64,000 bases of DNA from an uncultured Sphingomonadaceae bacterium (GCA_947488845.1 CANLBM010000009.1:62001-126000); one strand, 5' to 3'; positions 8,010 to 17,489 are shown, counted from the stretch's first letter. Notes: a model not told the origin generated them from the sequence alone. Numbers and translations: made by a program.

Positions 8010-8999
8010 CTATATCAACGCATCGGAGATCGAGCAGGCCGCGGGGCCGAGGATCACGATGAACAAGACCGGCAGAATGAACAGAATTAGCGGAATCGTC
8101 ATAATGGCCGGCAAGCGGGCTGCCTTTTCTTCGGCGCGCATCATCCGGTCGTTACGGAATTCTGCCGAGAGCACACGCAACGAGGAGGCTAGCGGTGTAC
8201 CGTATTTCTCGGTCTGGATCATCGTCGTCACCACGCCTTTGATATGGTCAAGGGCTACACGATAGGCGAGGTTTTCAAACGCCTGCCGCCGCTCGGTAAG
8301 GAAGCCCAGTTCGATGGAAGTCAGCGAAAATTCGTCGGCCAGCTCCGGATAGGCGCTGCCGAGTTCCTTGGAGACTCGCGCAAAGGCAGTGTCGACCGTC
8401 AGTCCGGCTTCCGCACAAATAACGAGCAGATCGATGGCGTCGGGCAGGCCTTTGCGAACCAGGTCGGTCCGCTTGGCAATGAGGTTGTTGATGTAAATAT
8501 CGGCGCCTTTATAGCCCAGGATCGTCGCACCGGCGAACGCACCGAAACGCTTTAGGTCGGACCAGTCTGCCAGATAGTTGAAGCCATATATGGCCAGTGC
8601 CGCGCCGCCGCCCAGAATGATCGGCAAAACAAGTCGGCTGAAAATGACGACGAAGGCAAGATCCTTTGAACGGATTCCGGCTTGTGCCAGCTTCTGTTGG
8701 GCTTCCTTGACCTGCGTGTCCTGCAATACCTGCATCGACGACAATACATTGCGCACGCGGTCTGTCGTATCGCTCTGCTGAACGAGTTTGGCGCGCTTCT
8801 TGGTCGTCGAGGCGGTGATCCCCGCCTTGAGCTGTTCACGGCGCTGGTTGAGCGCCTTGACCCGTTTCGCCATCGGATCGCGCACCGTAATGGCGGCGTA
8901 AATAGCGAAAAAGACTGCTGCCGCTGCAACGGCAGACAATATTGTCGCCACCCACAGGACATCTACGCCCATTAATGTTGGTCCGCCTCCGGTTGTCAT
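8010..8999 (-). CDS. tadC: Tad pilus assembly inner membrane protein TadC
   Basis: Type II secretion F-domain (GspF-like) platform protein of the Tad/Flp pilus, 329 residues. An N-terminal membrane helix (about 12-35) and a Lys/Arg-rich cytoplasmic stretch lead into two further helices. The T2SSF domain follows (about 165-310) with DAIDLLVICAEAGLTVDTAF and a FENLAYRV segment. It ends in a hydrophobic pair of helices (MTIPLILFILPVLFIVILGP). It is the last gene of the operon, 18 bases after tadB, and is followed by the terminator at 7959-7984. An internal ATG ten codons in is an alternative start. Confidence 0.93.
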   Translation of the reverse strand: MTTGGGPTLMGVDVLWVATILSAVAAAAVFFAIYAAITVRDPMAKRVKALNQRREQLKAGITASTTKKRAKLVQQSDTTDRVRNVLSSMQVLQDTQVKEAQQKLAQAGIRSKDLAFVVIFSRLVLPIILGGGAALAIYGFNYLADWSDLKRFGAFAGATILGYKGADIYINNLIAKRTDLVRKGLPDAIDLLVICAEAGLTVDTAFARVSKELGSAYPELADEFSLTSIELGFLTERRQAFENLAYRVALDHIKGVVTTMIQTEKYGTPLASSLRVLSAEFRNDRMMRAEEKAARLPAIMTIPLILFILPVLFIVILGPAACSISDALI

Positions 9000-9017
9000 T
9001 TGCCTTGCACCTTCATC

Positions 9018-9989
9018 CTAAATCTCGAAGCTGACCATTTTGGCCATGATGAACACGCCGATGCTCATCCATGTCAGACCGCCCAAACCAGCGATAATCA
9101 GCCGTTCTTCATAGAAAAAACCGGCCAGATATGTCGGGTTCACGCTGTAAACGAGCCCGAACACGATGAACGGCAGTGACCCCACGATATAGGCCGAAGC
9201 CTTGGATTCCGATGACATGGCCTTGATCTTGAGCTTCATCTGCCCACGCTTGCGCAGTACGTCGGCAAGATTGGACAATGTTTCGGCGAGGTTGCCGCCG
9301 GTTTCACGCTGAATAGCCAGGGTGATACAGAAAAACTTGAATTCGGGCGTTTCCATGCGCTTTGCGCTTTCCTGCAGCGCATCTTCCATGGTCTGGCCAA
9401 TCTTGATCCGGTCGACCACCTTCTGGAATTCCTCGCCGACAGGTCCGCCAATTTCCTTGGCAACCACGCCGATTGTCTCTGTTACCGGCAGGCCTGAACG
9501 CAGACCGCGGACCAGCAATTCGATGGCATCGGGAAAAGAGGCTGTAAATTTGCCAACCCGCCGCTTGATCAGGAAGCCGACGATGAAATGCGGCAGTCCG
9601 GCGCCGACGAGAAGCGCGATAGACACACATAACAGGATCGGCGCACCTTTGAACATCAGCAGTCCGAACATCACCGCAAACAATCCACCGACCGCGTAGA
9701 AGAAATAGGACAAGGGCCAGCCTTTGCCGGTTTTTTCCAGCCGGATCGCCAACGTTTCCATCTTCGTCATGGTTTCGCCCTTGGGGCGGGTGGTTTTGCG
9801 GCGCGCCGAGAGCGCCTTTTTCATTTGCGCTTCAACCTGCACATTGGCGTTTTCAGAGTGGCGATATTTGACCTTGTCCAGCCGCCTGGCCTTTGCCTTG
9901 GCCTCCGATGGGCCTGCAAATGCAAATATGATCAGCAGCAAAACTACCAAGACACCTGCACTCAACATTGCAATTTGCATTATACCCAT
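9018..9989 (-). CDS. tadB: Tad pilus assembly inner membrane protein TadB
   Basis: Partner of TadC in the inner-membrane platform of the Flp pilus (CpaG in Caulobacter), 323 residues. Membrane segments lie at about 6-28, 95-115, 118-140, 265-285 and 300-320. The T2SSF domain (about 150-275) has FPDAIELLVRGLRSGLPVTE and RETGGNLAETLSNLADVLR, standard for TadB. AAGGA lies 8-12 bases before the ATG. The gap to the cpaE stop is only 40 bases. In the usual order the motor ATPase gene cpaF sits in that gap; it is missing here. Confidence 0.94.
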   Translation of the reverse strand: MGIMQIAMLSAGVLVVLLLIIFAFAGPSEAKAKARRLDKVKYRHSENANVQVEAQMKKALSARRKTTRPKGETMTKMETLAIRLEKTGKGWPLSYFFYAVGGLFAVMFGLLMFKGAPILLCVSIALLVGAGLPHFIVGFLIKRRVGKFTASFPDAIELLVRGLRSGLPVTETIGVVAKEIGGPVGEEFQKVVDRIKIGQTMEDALQESAKRMETPEFKFFCITLAIQRETGGNLAETLSNLADVLRKRGQMKLKIKAMSSESKASAYIVGSLPFIVFGLVYSVNPTYLAGFFYEERLIIAGLGGLTWMSIGVFIMAKMVSFEI

Positions 9990-10029
9990 AGTCTAATTCC
10001 TTTTAAGCTGAAGAATGTTTGCACCTGCT

Positions 10030-11313
10030 TCAGACTTTAGGAGCCTCTTCCTTGACTTTTTTCGACGGGAGGAATGACTTGAATTCGCCAAGCTTTCCCA
10101 TGAATGAACGTTTGTCGCCGCTGGCGCTATCGTCGTCACTTTCGACAGATCCCAGAACCAGGTTCGCCAGTTCGACGATCTTCGCGGCAGCTTTGCTCGA
10201 TTTTCCAGCCTCTACCAATGCTTGACCCAATTTCGCAGATTGTGCTGCGGTTCGGATATCATAAGGGATGAGGATATCGATCTTGCGTTCGATGGAGCTT
10301 TCAAAATCCTGACGACTGATTTCCAGATTGGCGGTCTGCACCTTGTTGGCAACGACATATACCTTGCTCTGCGCAGCATGGGATTTCAGCCAGGACAACA
10401 AGCGAATGCAGTCGCGGGCAGAAGCCAGTGTCAGTTCCGTCGTGATGACGGTGGCGTTCACATCGCCGAGGAGATGCGGGTAGTTGATCAGCATGTCACG
10501 TGGCAAATCGATCACCGTGCAATCGAAGGCCGCGCGGAATTCTTCCTGCAATTGGAAGAAGGCGGTGCCATCGGTCATCATCGGCGAGTTGATCGGTGCT
10601 TCCGCAGAAAGCAGCGACAATTTCTCATTGGCTTTGATCATGGCGCGTTCGATAAACAGACCATCGATCCGGCTTGGATTGTCAATTGCATCGGTAAGGC
10701 CGCGGCCAGGTTCAAGGTCCAGCGACAGCGCACCGGTGCCGAAATGGACATCCAGATCGAGCAACGCGGTCAGGCGTTCCTTTTCATGGCTGAGCAGCCA
10801 GGCCAGGGACGTGGCAATGGTTGATGCACCGACACCGCCGCGCGTGCCGATGACGGCCGTCGAAATATGCGGTTTCTCAGAATGTGCATCGTCGGCTTTC
10901 GGGGCGTTAATGACCGCTTGTGCGTGTGCCAGGACGTCGCGCAACTGATCCGGTGTAAAAGGCTTCAGGAGATAATCCTGCAAGCCGCTGACAATCAAAT
11001 CTCGGTACAGGCGAACATCGTTGACCTGACCCATGGCAATCACTGTGGTGCCAGGTTCGCAAACTTCGGCCAGCGAATTGATGTCATTCAACGGGTCTCC
11101 GGATTCCGACAGGTCAACCAGCAAGATATTGGGACTGGCGGAAACGGACAGGGTCTGCACGGCATTGCGCAGTCCGCCCATGTTGCATTTATCAGCCGAC
11201 CAACCCATTTCTTCAACGACCGGACGGAGTAAATCCAGAGTATCTTCATCGCAAACAAATGCGGCAAACGGATCACGTCCGTTGATCGAACCGGGTTTCC
11301 AGGGAGCGTTCAT
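10030..11313 (-). CDS. cpaE: Tad pilus assembly protein CpaE/TadZ
   Basis: Cytoplasmic ParA/MinD-like ATPase that places the pilus machine at the pole, 427 residues. The N-terminal 130 residues form an atypical receiver-like domain (ILLVDLSESGDPL, LLKPFTPDQLRDVL). The ATPase domain starts near residue 150 with the deviant Walker A GTRGGVGAST, followed by LLDLDVHFGTGAL and a Walker B-like CTVIDLPRD. The C-terminal tail is charged and probably disordered. The ATG shares one base with the cpaD stop (TAATG). Nothing of CpaF is fused to the end. Confidence 0.94.
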   Translation of the reverse strand: MNAPWKPGSINGRDPFAAFVCDEDTLDLLRPVVEEMGWSADKCNMGGLRNAVQTLSVSASPNILLVDLSESGDPLNDINSLAEVCEPGTTVIAMGQVNDVRLYRDLIVSGLQDYLLKPFTPDQLRDVLAHAQAVINAPKADDAHSEKPHISTAVIGTRGGVGASTIATSLAWLLSHEKERLTALLDLDVHFGTGALSLDLEPGRGLTDAIDNPSRIDGLFIERAMIKANEKLSLLSAEAPINSPMMTDGTAFFQLQEEFRAAFDCTVIDLPRDMLINYPHLLGDVNATVITTELTLASARDCIRLLSWLKSHAAQSKVYVVANKVQTANLEISRQDFESSIERKIDILIPYDIRTAAQSAKLGQALVEAGKSSKAAAKIVELANLVLGSVESDDDSASGDKRSFMGKLGEFKSFLPSKKVKEEAPKV

Positions 11314-11912
11314 TATTGTCCTCCAACATTCTTGTCACGATAGGCGCGAATAGCCTTGGAAGCCCGAGTCTGGTCTTCACCGGCCTTGTTTTGGCCGCGA
11401 ACCAGGTCCTCGGGATCGGCAATCATGGCGGACAGGGTGCTGTTTGTTCCGCAACCGTAATTTTCACTGGTGCGCACCTGAAAATCAGTGTGGCTACGGT
11501 GGCTGAAATCAGGGCAACCTGGCACCGAAGCAGAGGTCCGCGATACGACGACCCGCATTAATCCGGCAGGTACATAACCGTCCGTAATGGGTGCAGTGTC
11601 GCTGATCAGCAGGCCATAGCGAGCCACAATGGCTTCAACGGCTGCCTTTGCCACGGGGCTTGTTGAATAGTTTGGATCATCAATCGCAACGCGATCACCA
11701 TAGCCAAGTTCCAGAGCGTCGAACCAGCCGGCGAGGCGGCTTTGTTCTGCTGACGATAATCCACCGTTGCCGGCGCTCAGGTCCAGCACATAATTCGCTT
11801 TCGAAACGACGGGTTGGCGTTCGCTATACACGCTACGGTTTGCGGTCGTGCTGCCACAAGCTGTTACCGAGAGCCCGAGGGCGGTGATAAGTGCCATTGA
11901 AATGATGCGCAT
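11313..11912 (-). CDS. cpaD: Tad pilus lipoprotein CpaD
   Basis: Outer-membrane lipoprotein that supports the CpaC secretin, 199 residues. The lipobox is LSVTAC with the cysteine at residue 19. The CpaD domain shows NYVLDLSAGNGGLSSAEQSRL, RVAIDDPN, VVVSRTSASVPGCPDFSH and the closing NYGCGTNSTLSAMIADPEDL, a block shared by CpaD proteins. It lies 21 bases after cpaC and overlaps cpaE by one base. Function is assigned by family and by place in the operon. Confidence 0.92.
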   Translation of the reverse strand: MRIISMALITALGLSVTACGSTTANRSVYSERQPVVSKANYVLDLSAGNGGLSSAEQSRLAGWFDALELGYGDRVAIDDPNYSTSPVAKAAVEAIVARYGLLISDTAPITDGYVPAGLMRVVVSRTSASVPGCPDFSHRSHTDFQVRTSENYGCGTNSTLSAMIADPEDLVRGQNKAGEDQTRASKAIRAYRDKNVGGQ

Positions 11913-11933
11913 GATCTGTTCTCCTGATCGGGC

Positions 11934-13547
11934 TTATTTGTCGAAACTGAAACCGGGAGCCGCGTTGCCGGATTTCTTGGTCAATTTGGCGGGAACTTGT
12001 GGTTCCAGGCTACCAAAGGTCTGACCTTCCGGTGCAGCAGGAGCCACGCTCGGTTTTGGTCGATCGCCACCGGAGCCCGAATGATTGCGGTTCAACAGGA
12101 ACCGTTCCACATCATTGGCCGCCTTGAAGCCGTCCGTGGGCAGCACGATCTCGCTGTCGCTTACCGGCTTCACGAGATAGGGTGTTACGACGATCATCAG
12201 TTCCGTTTCGTTGCGACGATAGCCGTCGGACTTGAACAATGAACCGAGGATTGGAACGTCGGCCAGGCCAGGTGTCTTGTCGATGGCCGAGTTGTAGCTG
12301 TTCTGCATCAGGCCGGCGATCATGAAGCTTTCGCCGGATCCCAGTTCGACGGTGGTCTCCGCCCGCCTGGTCGAAACGGCAGGAATACTGAAACCGTTAA
12401 TGACGACGGCACCGTTGGAAGTGATTTCAGACACTTCGGGTGCAACGCGGATCGAAATCCGGCCGTTGGAGAGAACTGTTGGCGTGTAAGACAGGCTGAC
12501 CCCGTAATTCTTGAATTGGACGGAGACTTCACCAAGCCCGGTTGACGTCGGAATGGGGAACTCACCGCCAGCCAGGAAGGTCGCGGTTTCTCCCGAAATA
12601 GTAGTCAGGTTCGGTGACGCCAGTGTGCTCACCAGACCGACCCGCTCCGAAACGTCGAGTGCGGTCGCGATATCAATGCCAAACAGACGGCCCGCCGCCT
12701 GAATGGTGTTCAAATCAGACCCGTTTGTGTAATTGAACGCGGTGCCACTTGCAGTCACGAACTGTTGGGTTACCGGATCGAACGGAAGCGAGACCGATCC
12801 TGCCGGCAAACCAAATAGCTGCGATGCATCGAGCTGGGGCAAGGTGGATGTGAAGTCGGTGATCGTGCCAAAGCTGCGACCACGGGACACACCAAATTGG
12901 AAGCCACCGGTTGTGTCGCGGGTCAGAACATTGCCGTTAATTTCCTTAGCCAGCGAGCGGCTTACTTCGGCAAAGCGGACTTTCAGGTTGACCTGCATCG
13001 GCGTTGCCGTTTTCAGGCGGCTGACCACTCGGGTGCCGTCGCCGACAAAAGCCTGCACCAGGTTTTCCGCTTCTTCGGCATCATCCGGATTGGCAATCGT
13101 GCCGGTTAGCAGCACGAAACTATTGGTCGTGCTGACCGCTATTTTTGCTTCCGGCATCGCCAGACTAAGCATCTGGTCGATAGAAGAAATTTCCGCGCCG
13201 ACCGAGACTTCCGCCGAATAAACGACTTTGCCGGAGGCACTGGTGGCATAAAAGCTGGTCTGACCGCCTTTTTTGCCGAAGATATAGACTTGGCGCGGCG
13301 AACGTACCTGAACATCGGCAATATTGTTATCAGCAATGAAAATATCTTCGATAGACGCCGGCAGAGTGATCAGCTTGCCACCACCGACAGCAACAGAAAT
13401 GCGGCTATTCGGTTGCGATATGTTGACCGACTGTGCGTTCAGCGGTGTTGCGTTGTTGGCAGCCAGAGCGAGGGCGAGAGCGGCAACGACGCCACCGGCC
13501 ATTACCTTTTTCGCCGAACGGCTATGCTGTGCATATTTTACGGCCAT
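11934..13547 (-). CDS. cpaC: Tad pilus secretin CpaC/RcpA
   Basis: Outer-membrane secretin through which the Flp pilus passes, 537 residues. A signal peptide (about 1-39, ending PLNAQ) is followed by a pilus/BON-like N-domain (about 45-190: GGKLITLPASIEDIFIAD, FVLLTGTIANPDDAEEAENL). The secretin domain proper (about 260-470) has VQFKNYGVSLSYTPTVL, VELGSGESFMIAGLM and PILGSLFKSDGYRRNETELM, the last being the secretin signature. The tail is Pro/Gly-rich. Its start shares one base with the cpaB stop. Confidence 0.95.
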   Translation of the reverse strand: MAVKYAQHSRSAKKVMAGGVVAALALALAANNATPLNAQSVNISQPNSRISVAVGGGKLITLPASIEDIFIADNNIADVQVRSPRQVYIFGKKGGQTSFYATSASGKVVYSAEVSVGAEISSIDQMLSLAMPEAKIAVSTTNSFVLLTGTIANPDDAEEAENLVQAFVGDGTRVVSRLKTATPMQVNLKVRFAEVSRSLAKEINGNVLTRDTTGGFQFGVSRGRSFGTITDFTSTLPQLDASQLFGLPAGSVSLPFDPVTQQFVTASGTAFNYTNGSDLNTIQAAGRLFGIDIATALDVSERVGLVSTLASPNLTTISGETATFLAGGEFPIPTSTGLGEVSVQFKNYGVSLSYTPTVLSNGRISIRVAPEVSEITSNGAVVINGFSIPAVSTRRAETTVELGSGESFMIAGLMQNSYNSAIDKTPGLADVPILGSLFKSDGYRRNETELMIVVTPYLVKPVSDSEIVLPTDGFKAANDVERFLLNRNHSGSGGDRPKPSVAPAAPEGQTFGSLEPQVPAKLTKKSGNAAPGFSFDK

Positions 13548-14506
13548 TACTTGTCTCCAAACTCGATGTCATTGACCGCATTGCCACGCGCGACGCGGAC
13601 TACCGGACCTTTGGGTTTTTCCTTTTCGGCCAGCGGGGGTGGCGAGCGCGTTTCAAAGCGCGATACGTCACCACCGGTCGAGAAGGTTGATTTCGTGCTG
13701 CTAGGACGTGCAGCGAGCGAACGGATCATGTCGGCTTCAACCACCGGATCATCCGTTTTCGGCAATTTGATCGCCCCGGATGCAATTGCTTCTTCCAGCT
13801 CGGCGGCACTGTCTGCCAGCGAGCGCAGCGACAGGCTCAACGTACCCAGTGTCTGGGCAACCGAAATCTGCTCGGCGATTTTTGGAGTGGCTTCGAGCGT
13901 TACCAGTTTAGCCTTTTGAGCGACTTGTTGGCCTTGTTCGTTTGTGGCTGCGGTCACCCGGTTGTCGGTGGCGAGCACCCGGAGGTTGCGGATCACGGTT
14001 TCCGAAACCTTGAGTTCGGGACCTTCGCCTTGTACGGAATGTGTCAGCATCAAATCGACGCGGTCACCTGGAAATATGAAGCCGGCAACACCGGTCAGTC
14101 CCGATACCGGGATGGTGACGGCGCGCATACCGGGGCCGAGCGCCGCAGCAAGGAAGCCGCGATCGCCGGGCGCAACCAGCGCACCTTTGGTCATCGGCTG
14201 GCCGGCAGTGATCGGAATCCGAACCACGGTGCCAGCAAGCGCTTCAATGTCGGTGCCGTCCTTCATGAAATAAACGTCTTCAATCAGGTTTTTCGGCCAG
14301 GGCTGGAAACGGAAACTGTCGGGCGTGATAATCGTACCCACTGGCAGCGCGCGCGTTGCGACGAGGATCTCGTCACCAATCACTTCTGTTTTCCTCGCCT
14401 CGGCCTGCGGTGCGGAGGCACCATCAAACATGTTCTTGGCGAGTAGTGCCGTGACCGCAGCCACGATCAGCGCGCCAACCAGCAAAATGATCTTTTTCTT
14501 GTCCAT
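13547..14506 (-). CDS. cpaB: Tad pilus assembly protein CpaB/RcpC
   Basis: Periplasmic or inner-membrane-anchored partner of the secretin, 319 residues. One N-terminal membrane helix (about 5-24) is followed by an SAF domain (ILVATRALPVGTIITPDSFR, about 47-110) and the RcpC/CpaB domain (GMRAVTIPVSGLTGVAGFIF, FPGDRVDLMLTH, about 125-235). The C-terminal 80 residues are charged. Stop and cpaC start overlap as TAATG. About 75 non-coding bases separate it from cpaA. Confidence 0.94.
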   Translation of the reverse strand: MDKKKIILLVGALIVAAVTALLAKNMFDGASAPQAEARKTEVIGDEILVATRALPVGTIITPDSFRFQPWPKNLIEDVYFMKDGTDIEALAGTVVRIPITAGQPMTKGALVAPGDRGFLAAALGPGMRAVTIPVSGLTGVAGFIFPGDRVDLMLTHSVQGEGPELKVSETVIRNLRVLATDNRVTAATNEQGQQVAQKAKLVTLEATPKIAEQISVAQTLGTLSLSLRSLADSAAELEEAIASGAIKLPKTDDPVVEADMIRSLAARPSSTKSTFSTGGDVSRFETRSPPPLAEKEKPKGPVVRVARGNAVNDIEFGDK

Positions 14507-14580
14507 GACGTCTCACGCCTCCTGAATGCCCCCGCCCGAATGGTTCCATCGGCGGTCGTTTCCTCTTTCGAGTAAAATGG

Positions 14581-15063
14581 TTAAAATATCGTTTGTGAAC
14601 TTTGCCCCACAATGCCCCAGATGGTCCAAAGCCCCGAAAAGGCGATAGCAACACCATATGGAACCTTTATTGGACCCTCGGTCTTTTTGATTCTCTTGCT
14701 GATCATCATTAACAGCGAGAGCAACCCGCCTGCGATTGACATGATCACGAGAAGTTCCAGAAACGTCAGCCAATGGAACCACAAAGCGAGGGCTGCCAGC
14801 AGCTTGACGTCACCACCACCCATTGCGCCGATCGCGAATAATCCGGCAAATATGGTTAATATACTGGCAGCCAAACCAATTTGTCCGATCATGTCCGGCC
14901 AGAATGTTAGGCCACTGGCGATCCAGAAGACCGGTGCGCCAACGGCAATACCGAGATTGAGCCAGTTCGAGATGTGACGGCTCCCGAGATCGGTAATCGC
15001 TGCTGCAATCAGTGCAATTGCCAATCCGGCCCAGAGCAAGTAGATGAAGGTTTCGCTATCCAT
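14581..15063 (-). CDS. cpaA: prepilin peptidase CpaA/TadV
   Basis: Inner-membrane aspartyl peptidase (A24 family) that cleaves the Flp prepilin leader, 160 residues. The two catalytic aspartates are visible: ITDLGSRHISNWLN (Asp near residue 26) and GGGDVKLLAALALW (the GxGD motif). About five membrane helices are predictable. It is the first gene of the Tad operon. The upstream region (15064-15144) is too short for a pilin gene, although in relatives flp normally precedes cpaA. Confidence 0.92.
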   Translation of the reverse strand: MDSETFIYLLWAGLAIALIAAAITDLGSRHISNWLNLGIAVGAPVFWIASGLTFWPDMIGQIGLAASILTIFAGLFAIGAMGGGDVKLLAALALWFHWLTFLELLVIMSIAGGLLSLLMMISKRIKKTEGPIKVPYGVAIAFSGLWTIWGIVGQSSQTIF

Positions 15064-15144
15064 AGACAGACCGTCTAGCTAATTTGCCTTACCAAATAGT
15101 AACCACGATTTCCGGAGCGGTTTTGATCTGCCGACATTGTGACC

Positions 15145-16116
15145 ATGACAAAGCCTGACATGACAGACTTGGAAAAGGGGCGCTTTGATCGCCGGTCGGT
15201 TCCCGGAGATGCAGTGGAAGAGACGTGGAGCGGACCCGATGGCTGGAAATTCCGGCGACTGGAATGGCGGCAAGACAAGCCGAGAGGATCGCTCCTGTTC
15301 ATGACCGGTCGCGCCGATTTCTATGAAAAATATCTGGAAACCTTGCACGATTTTTACGCGCGTGGATGGAATGTCGCCTCGGTCGACTGGCGCGGGCAAG
15401 GCGGATCGGGGCGCTGTGGACCGCACCCGCACGTTGGCCATATTGATGATTTCGCAACCTGGGTGACTGATCTGGTGGCGATATATGATGATTGGCGCGC
15501 CAGCCATGCCGGACCGCATATCGTGCTGGGTCACAGCATGGGCGGACATCTGGTGCTGCGGGCGCTGGTCGAGCAGCGCATCCATCCCGATGCAGCGATC
15601 CTGAGCGCACCGATGCTCGCTCCGGCTGGCGGCGGCATGCCCGAATGGACCGCACAACTGGCTGCCAAGATCATGTGTATCATCGGTCGAGGCGCACGGC
15701 GTGCCTGGAAGCCGATTGAAAATCCGCTGGAGCCCTATGTGCCCCGCCAGGCCTTGCTGACTCACGATATGGACCGTTATTCGGACGAGTTCTTCTGGTT
15801 TCGCGAGCGCCCCTTCGTCCGATTGGGCCCGGCGAGCTGGCGCTGGGTCGAACGCGCCTATTCCTCGACCAGATCGTTGCGCAAACGAAAAAATCTGAAG
15901 CAGATGGAAGTCCCAATATTGATACTGGCGACCTCTACCGACGAACTGGTAGATCATCCGACAATCGAACGCGCCGTGCATCTGATCCCTAATGCCGAGA
16001 TGAAGCTTTTCGGTGAGGAATGCGCGCACGAGATTTTCCGTGAAGTTGACGAGATACGCAACGACGCGCTCGCCAGCTGTTTTTCCTTTCTCGACCGGGT
16101 GGCACCCAAAAAATGA
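15145..16116 (+). CDS. alpha/beta hydrolase, lysophospholipase-like
   Basis: Cytoplasmic serine hydrolase, 323 residues from the ATG at 15145 (a GTG at 15139 is also in frame; no clear ribosome-binding site helps). The fold markers are LLFMTGRADFYEKY, VDWRGQGGSG, the nucleophile elbow GHSMGGH (about residue 132), the acid near TSTDELVD and a histidine in EECAHEIFRE. This spacing resembles the PldB / monoacylglycerol lipase group, so hydrolysis of a lipid ester is likely but the substrate is not known. It overlaps the next gene by 4 bases (ATGA). Confidence 0.82.
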   Translation: MTKPDMTDLEKGRFDRRSVPGDAVEETWSGPDGWKFRRLEWRQDKPRGSLLFMTGRADFYEKYLETLHDFYARGWNVASVDWRGQGGSGRCGPHPHVGHIDDFATWVTDLVAIYDDWRASHAGPHIVLGHSMGGHLVLRALVEQRIHPDAAILSAPMLAPAGGGMPEWTAQLAAKIMCIIGRGARRAWKPIENPLEPYVPRQALLTHDMDRYSDEFFWFRERPFVRLGPASWRWVERAYSSTRSLRKRKNLKQMEVPILILATSTDELVDHPTIERAVHLIPNAEMKLFGEECAHEIFREVDEIRNDALASCFSFLDRVAPKK

Positions 16117-17228
16117 AGCAGTTTGACGTCGTCATAATCGGAGCCGGCATTGCCGGTGCCAGTATCGCATCGGAAATCGGCGCGGATCGTTCGGTTCTGA
16201 TGCTCGAGGCCGAAGACCATCCCGGATATCATTCTACCGGTCGTTCTGCTGCTTTCTGGACGGAAAGCTACGGTGGACCGCTGGTGCAGCCGCTGACCTC
16301 TGCTTCGCAATCATTTCTCGACAATCCCCCGGCGGCCTTTTCAGAATCGGCCTTTCTCGGCCCGCGCGGCGCGGTCAATATCGGCCGGGACGATGAGCAA
16401 CATCTGGCTGACCAGTTCCTGACCGATTTCGCCGATAGCGGACTGTCCATGGATCGCTGGTCCTGGAAACAGGCTGTTTCTGTGGTTCCCGACCTGAAGC
16501 CGATATGGACACATGCGATTCATGAACCGGATTGCCGCGATATCGACGTTGCCGCACTGCATGCCGCCTATCTGAGAGACGCCAAACGCAAAGGCGTGGA
16601 ACTGGTCTGCCGGGCGCCGGTGTCACAAATCCGCAAGGGCGACGGGGAGTGGGAACTGACCGCGCGGGACGAAAGCTTTCGTGCAACCGTGCTGGTCAAC
16701 GCAGCCGGTGCCTGGGCGGACAGCATCGCCCGGCTGGCCGGTGCAAGGCCGGTTGGTATCCAGCCCTTCATTCGCAATATGGTCCAGATCGAAACCGATC
16801 CGCCGTCATCGATGGATATGCCGCTGGTGGTTGGTCTGGATGGCAGTTTCTATTTCAAGCCGGAGGCCGGGGGTGGCTATTGGCTTAGCCCGCATGATGA
16901 AATCCCGTCCGAGCCGGCGGATGTTGCTCCGGACGAACTGAGCGTTGCGATCGCCATAGACCGGTTTGAAAAAGTACTGGATGTGCAGGTCAAGCGGGTT
17001 AGCCGAAAATGGGCCGGTCTGCGCAGCTTTGCCCCGGATCGGCTGCCGGTCATCGGTTTTGATGCAACAATCGATGATTTCTTCTGGTTCGCGGGGCAGG
17101 GTGGTTTTGGCATCCAGACCGCTCCGGCTGCCGCGAAACTCGCCCGAGCGGTCCTGGTGGACCAAGCACCGGATGAAAGCCTGCACGCGGTTGATGCCAG
17201 TCTCTACGCCGCCTCGCGCTTCGCCTAG
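16113..17228 (+). CDS. FAD-dependent oxidoreductase, DadA/glycine oxidase family
   Basis: Flavoprotein of the D-amino-acid oxidase (DAO) fold, 371 residues. The dinucleotide-binding motif VIIGAGIAGASIASEI lies at residues 7-22, followed by HSTGRSAAFW. VLVNAAGAWADSIARLAG is the second FAD-contact block. The C-terminal GLRSFAPDRLPVIGF and FFWFAGQGGFGIQTAPAAA match the family. The substrate is probably a secondary or D-amino acid, but nothing here decides which. It starts inside the end of the hydrolase gene (ATGA), so the two are translationally coupled. Confidence 0.87.
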   Translation: MKQFDVVIIGAGIAGASIASEIGADRSVLMLEAEDHPGYHSTGRSAAFWTESYGGPLVQPLTSASQSFLDNPPAAFSESAFLGPRGAVNIGRDDEQHLADQFLTDFADSGLSMDRWSWKQAVSVVPDLKPIWTHAIHEPDCRDIDVAALHAAYLRDAKRKGVELVCRAPVSQIRKGDGEWELTARDESFRATVLVNAAGAWADSIARLAGARPVGIQPFIRNMVQIETDPPSSMDMPLVVGLDGSFYFKPEAGGGYWLSPHDEIPSEPADVAPDELSVAIAIDRFEKVLDVQVKRVSRKWAGLRSFAPDRLPVIGFDATIDDFFWFAGQGGFGIQTAPAAAKLARAVLVDQAPDESLHAVDASLYAASRFA

Positions 17229-17312
17229 GAAACAATGTTTTACAACGGCATTGTTGCGCCGCCGGCCGGTTAGCTTATGTTCCTCGTGACTCAATCGAAG
17301 GAGAGCCTCAAC

Positions 17313-17489
17313 ATGGCGCACAAATTTGAAATCTGGAAAGACAAAAAAGGCGAGTTTCGGGTTCGCTTCAAATATAATAGCGAAATCATCTTCTCGACCG
17401 AAGGCTATAGCAGCAAGGCGAGCGCAAAGAACGCTATCAGTTCAATACTGAAGAACGGTCCGAATGCCGAGATCGAAGACAATAGCTAG
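17313..17489 (+). CDS. YegP-like (DUF1508) small protein
   Basis: Fifty-eight-residue protein with one DUF1508 repeat: [20 protein letters not shown] followed by [20 protein letters not shown]. The fold is a small beta-sheet plus helix; no biochemical role is established for the family. AAGGAG at 17298-17303 lies 9 bases before the ATG at 17313, which decides the start over an upstream in-frame codon at 17277. Its stop overlaps the convergent rnhA stop within the four bases CTAG (17486-17489). Confidence 0.85.
   Translation: MAHKFEIWKDKKGEFRVRFKYNSEIIFSTEGYSSKASAKNAISSILKNGPNAEIEDNS

Noticed and set aside
9990..10029. Possible remnant of cpaF between cpaE and tadB
   Set aside because: Forty bases hold only the tadB ribosome-binding site region; no Walker A or secretion-ATPase motif is visible in any frame nearby, and the cpaE C-terminus is not a fusion.
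17231..17255. AACAATG-CATTGTT hairpin after the FAD oxidoreductase as a terminator
   Set aside because: The 7-bp, AT-rich stem has an 11-base loop and no following T run.
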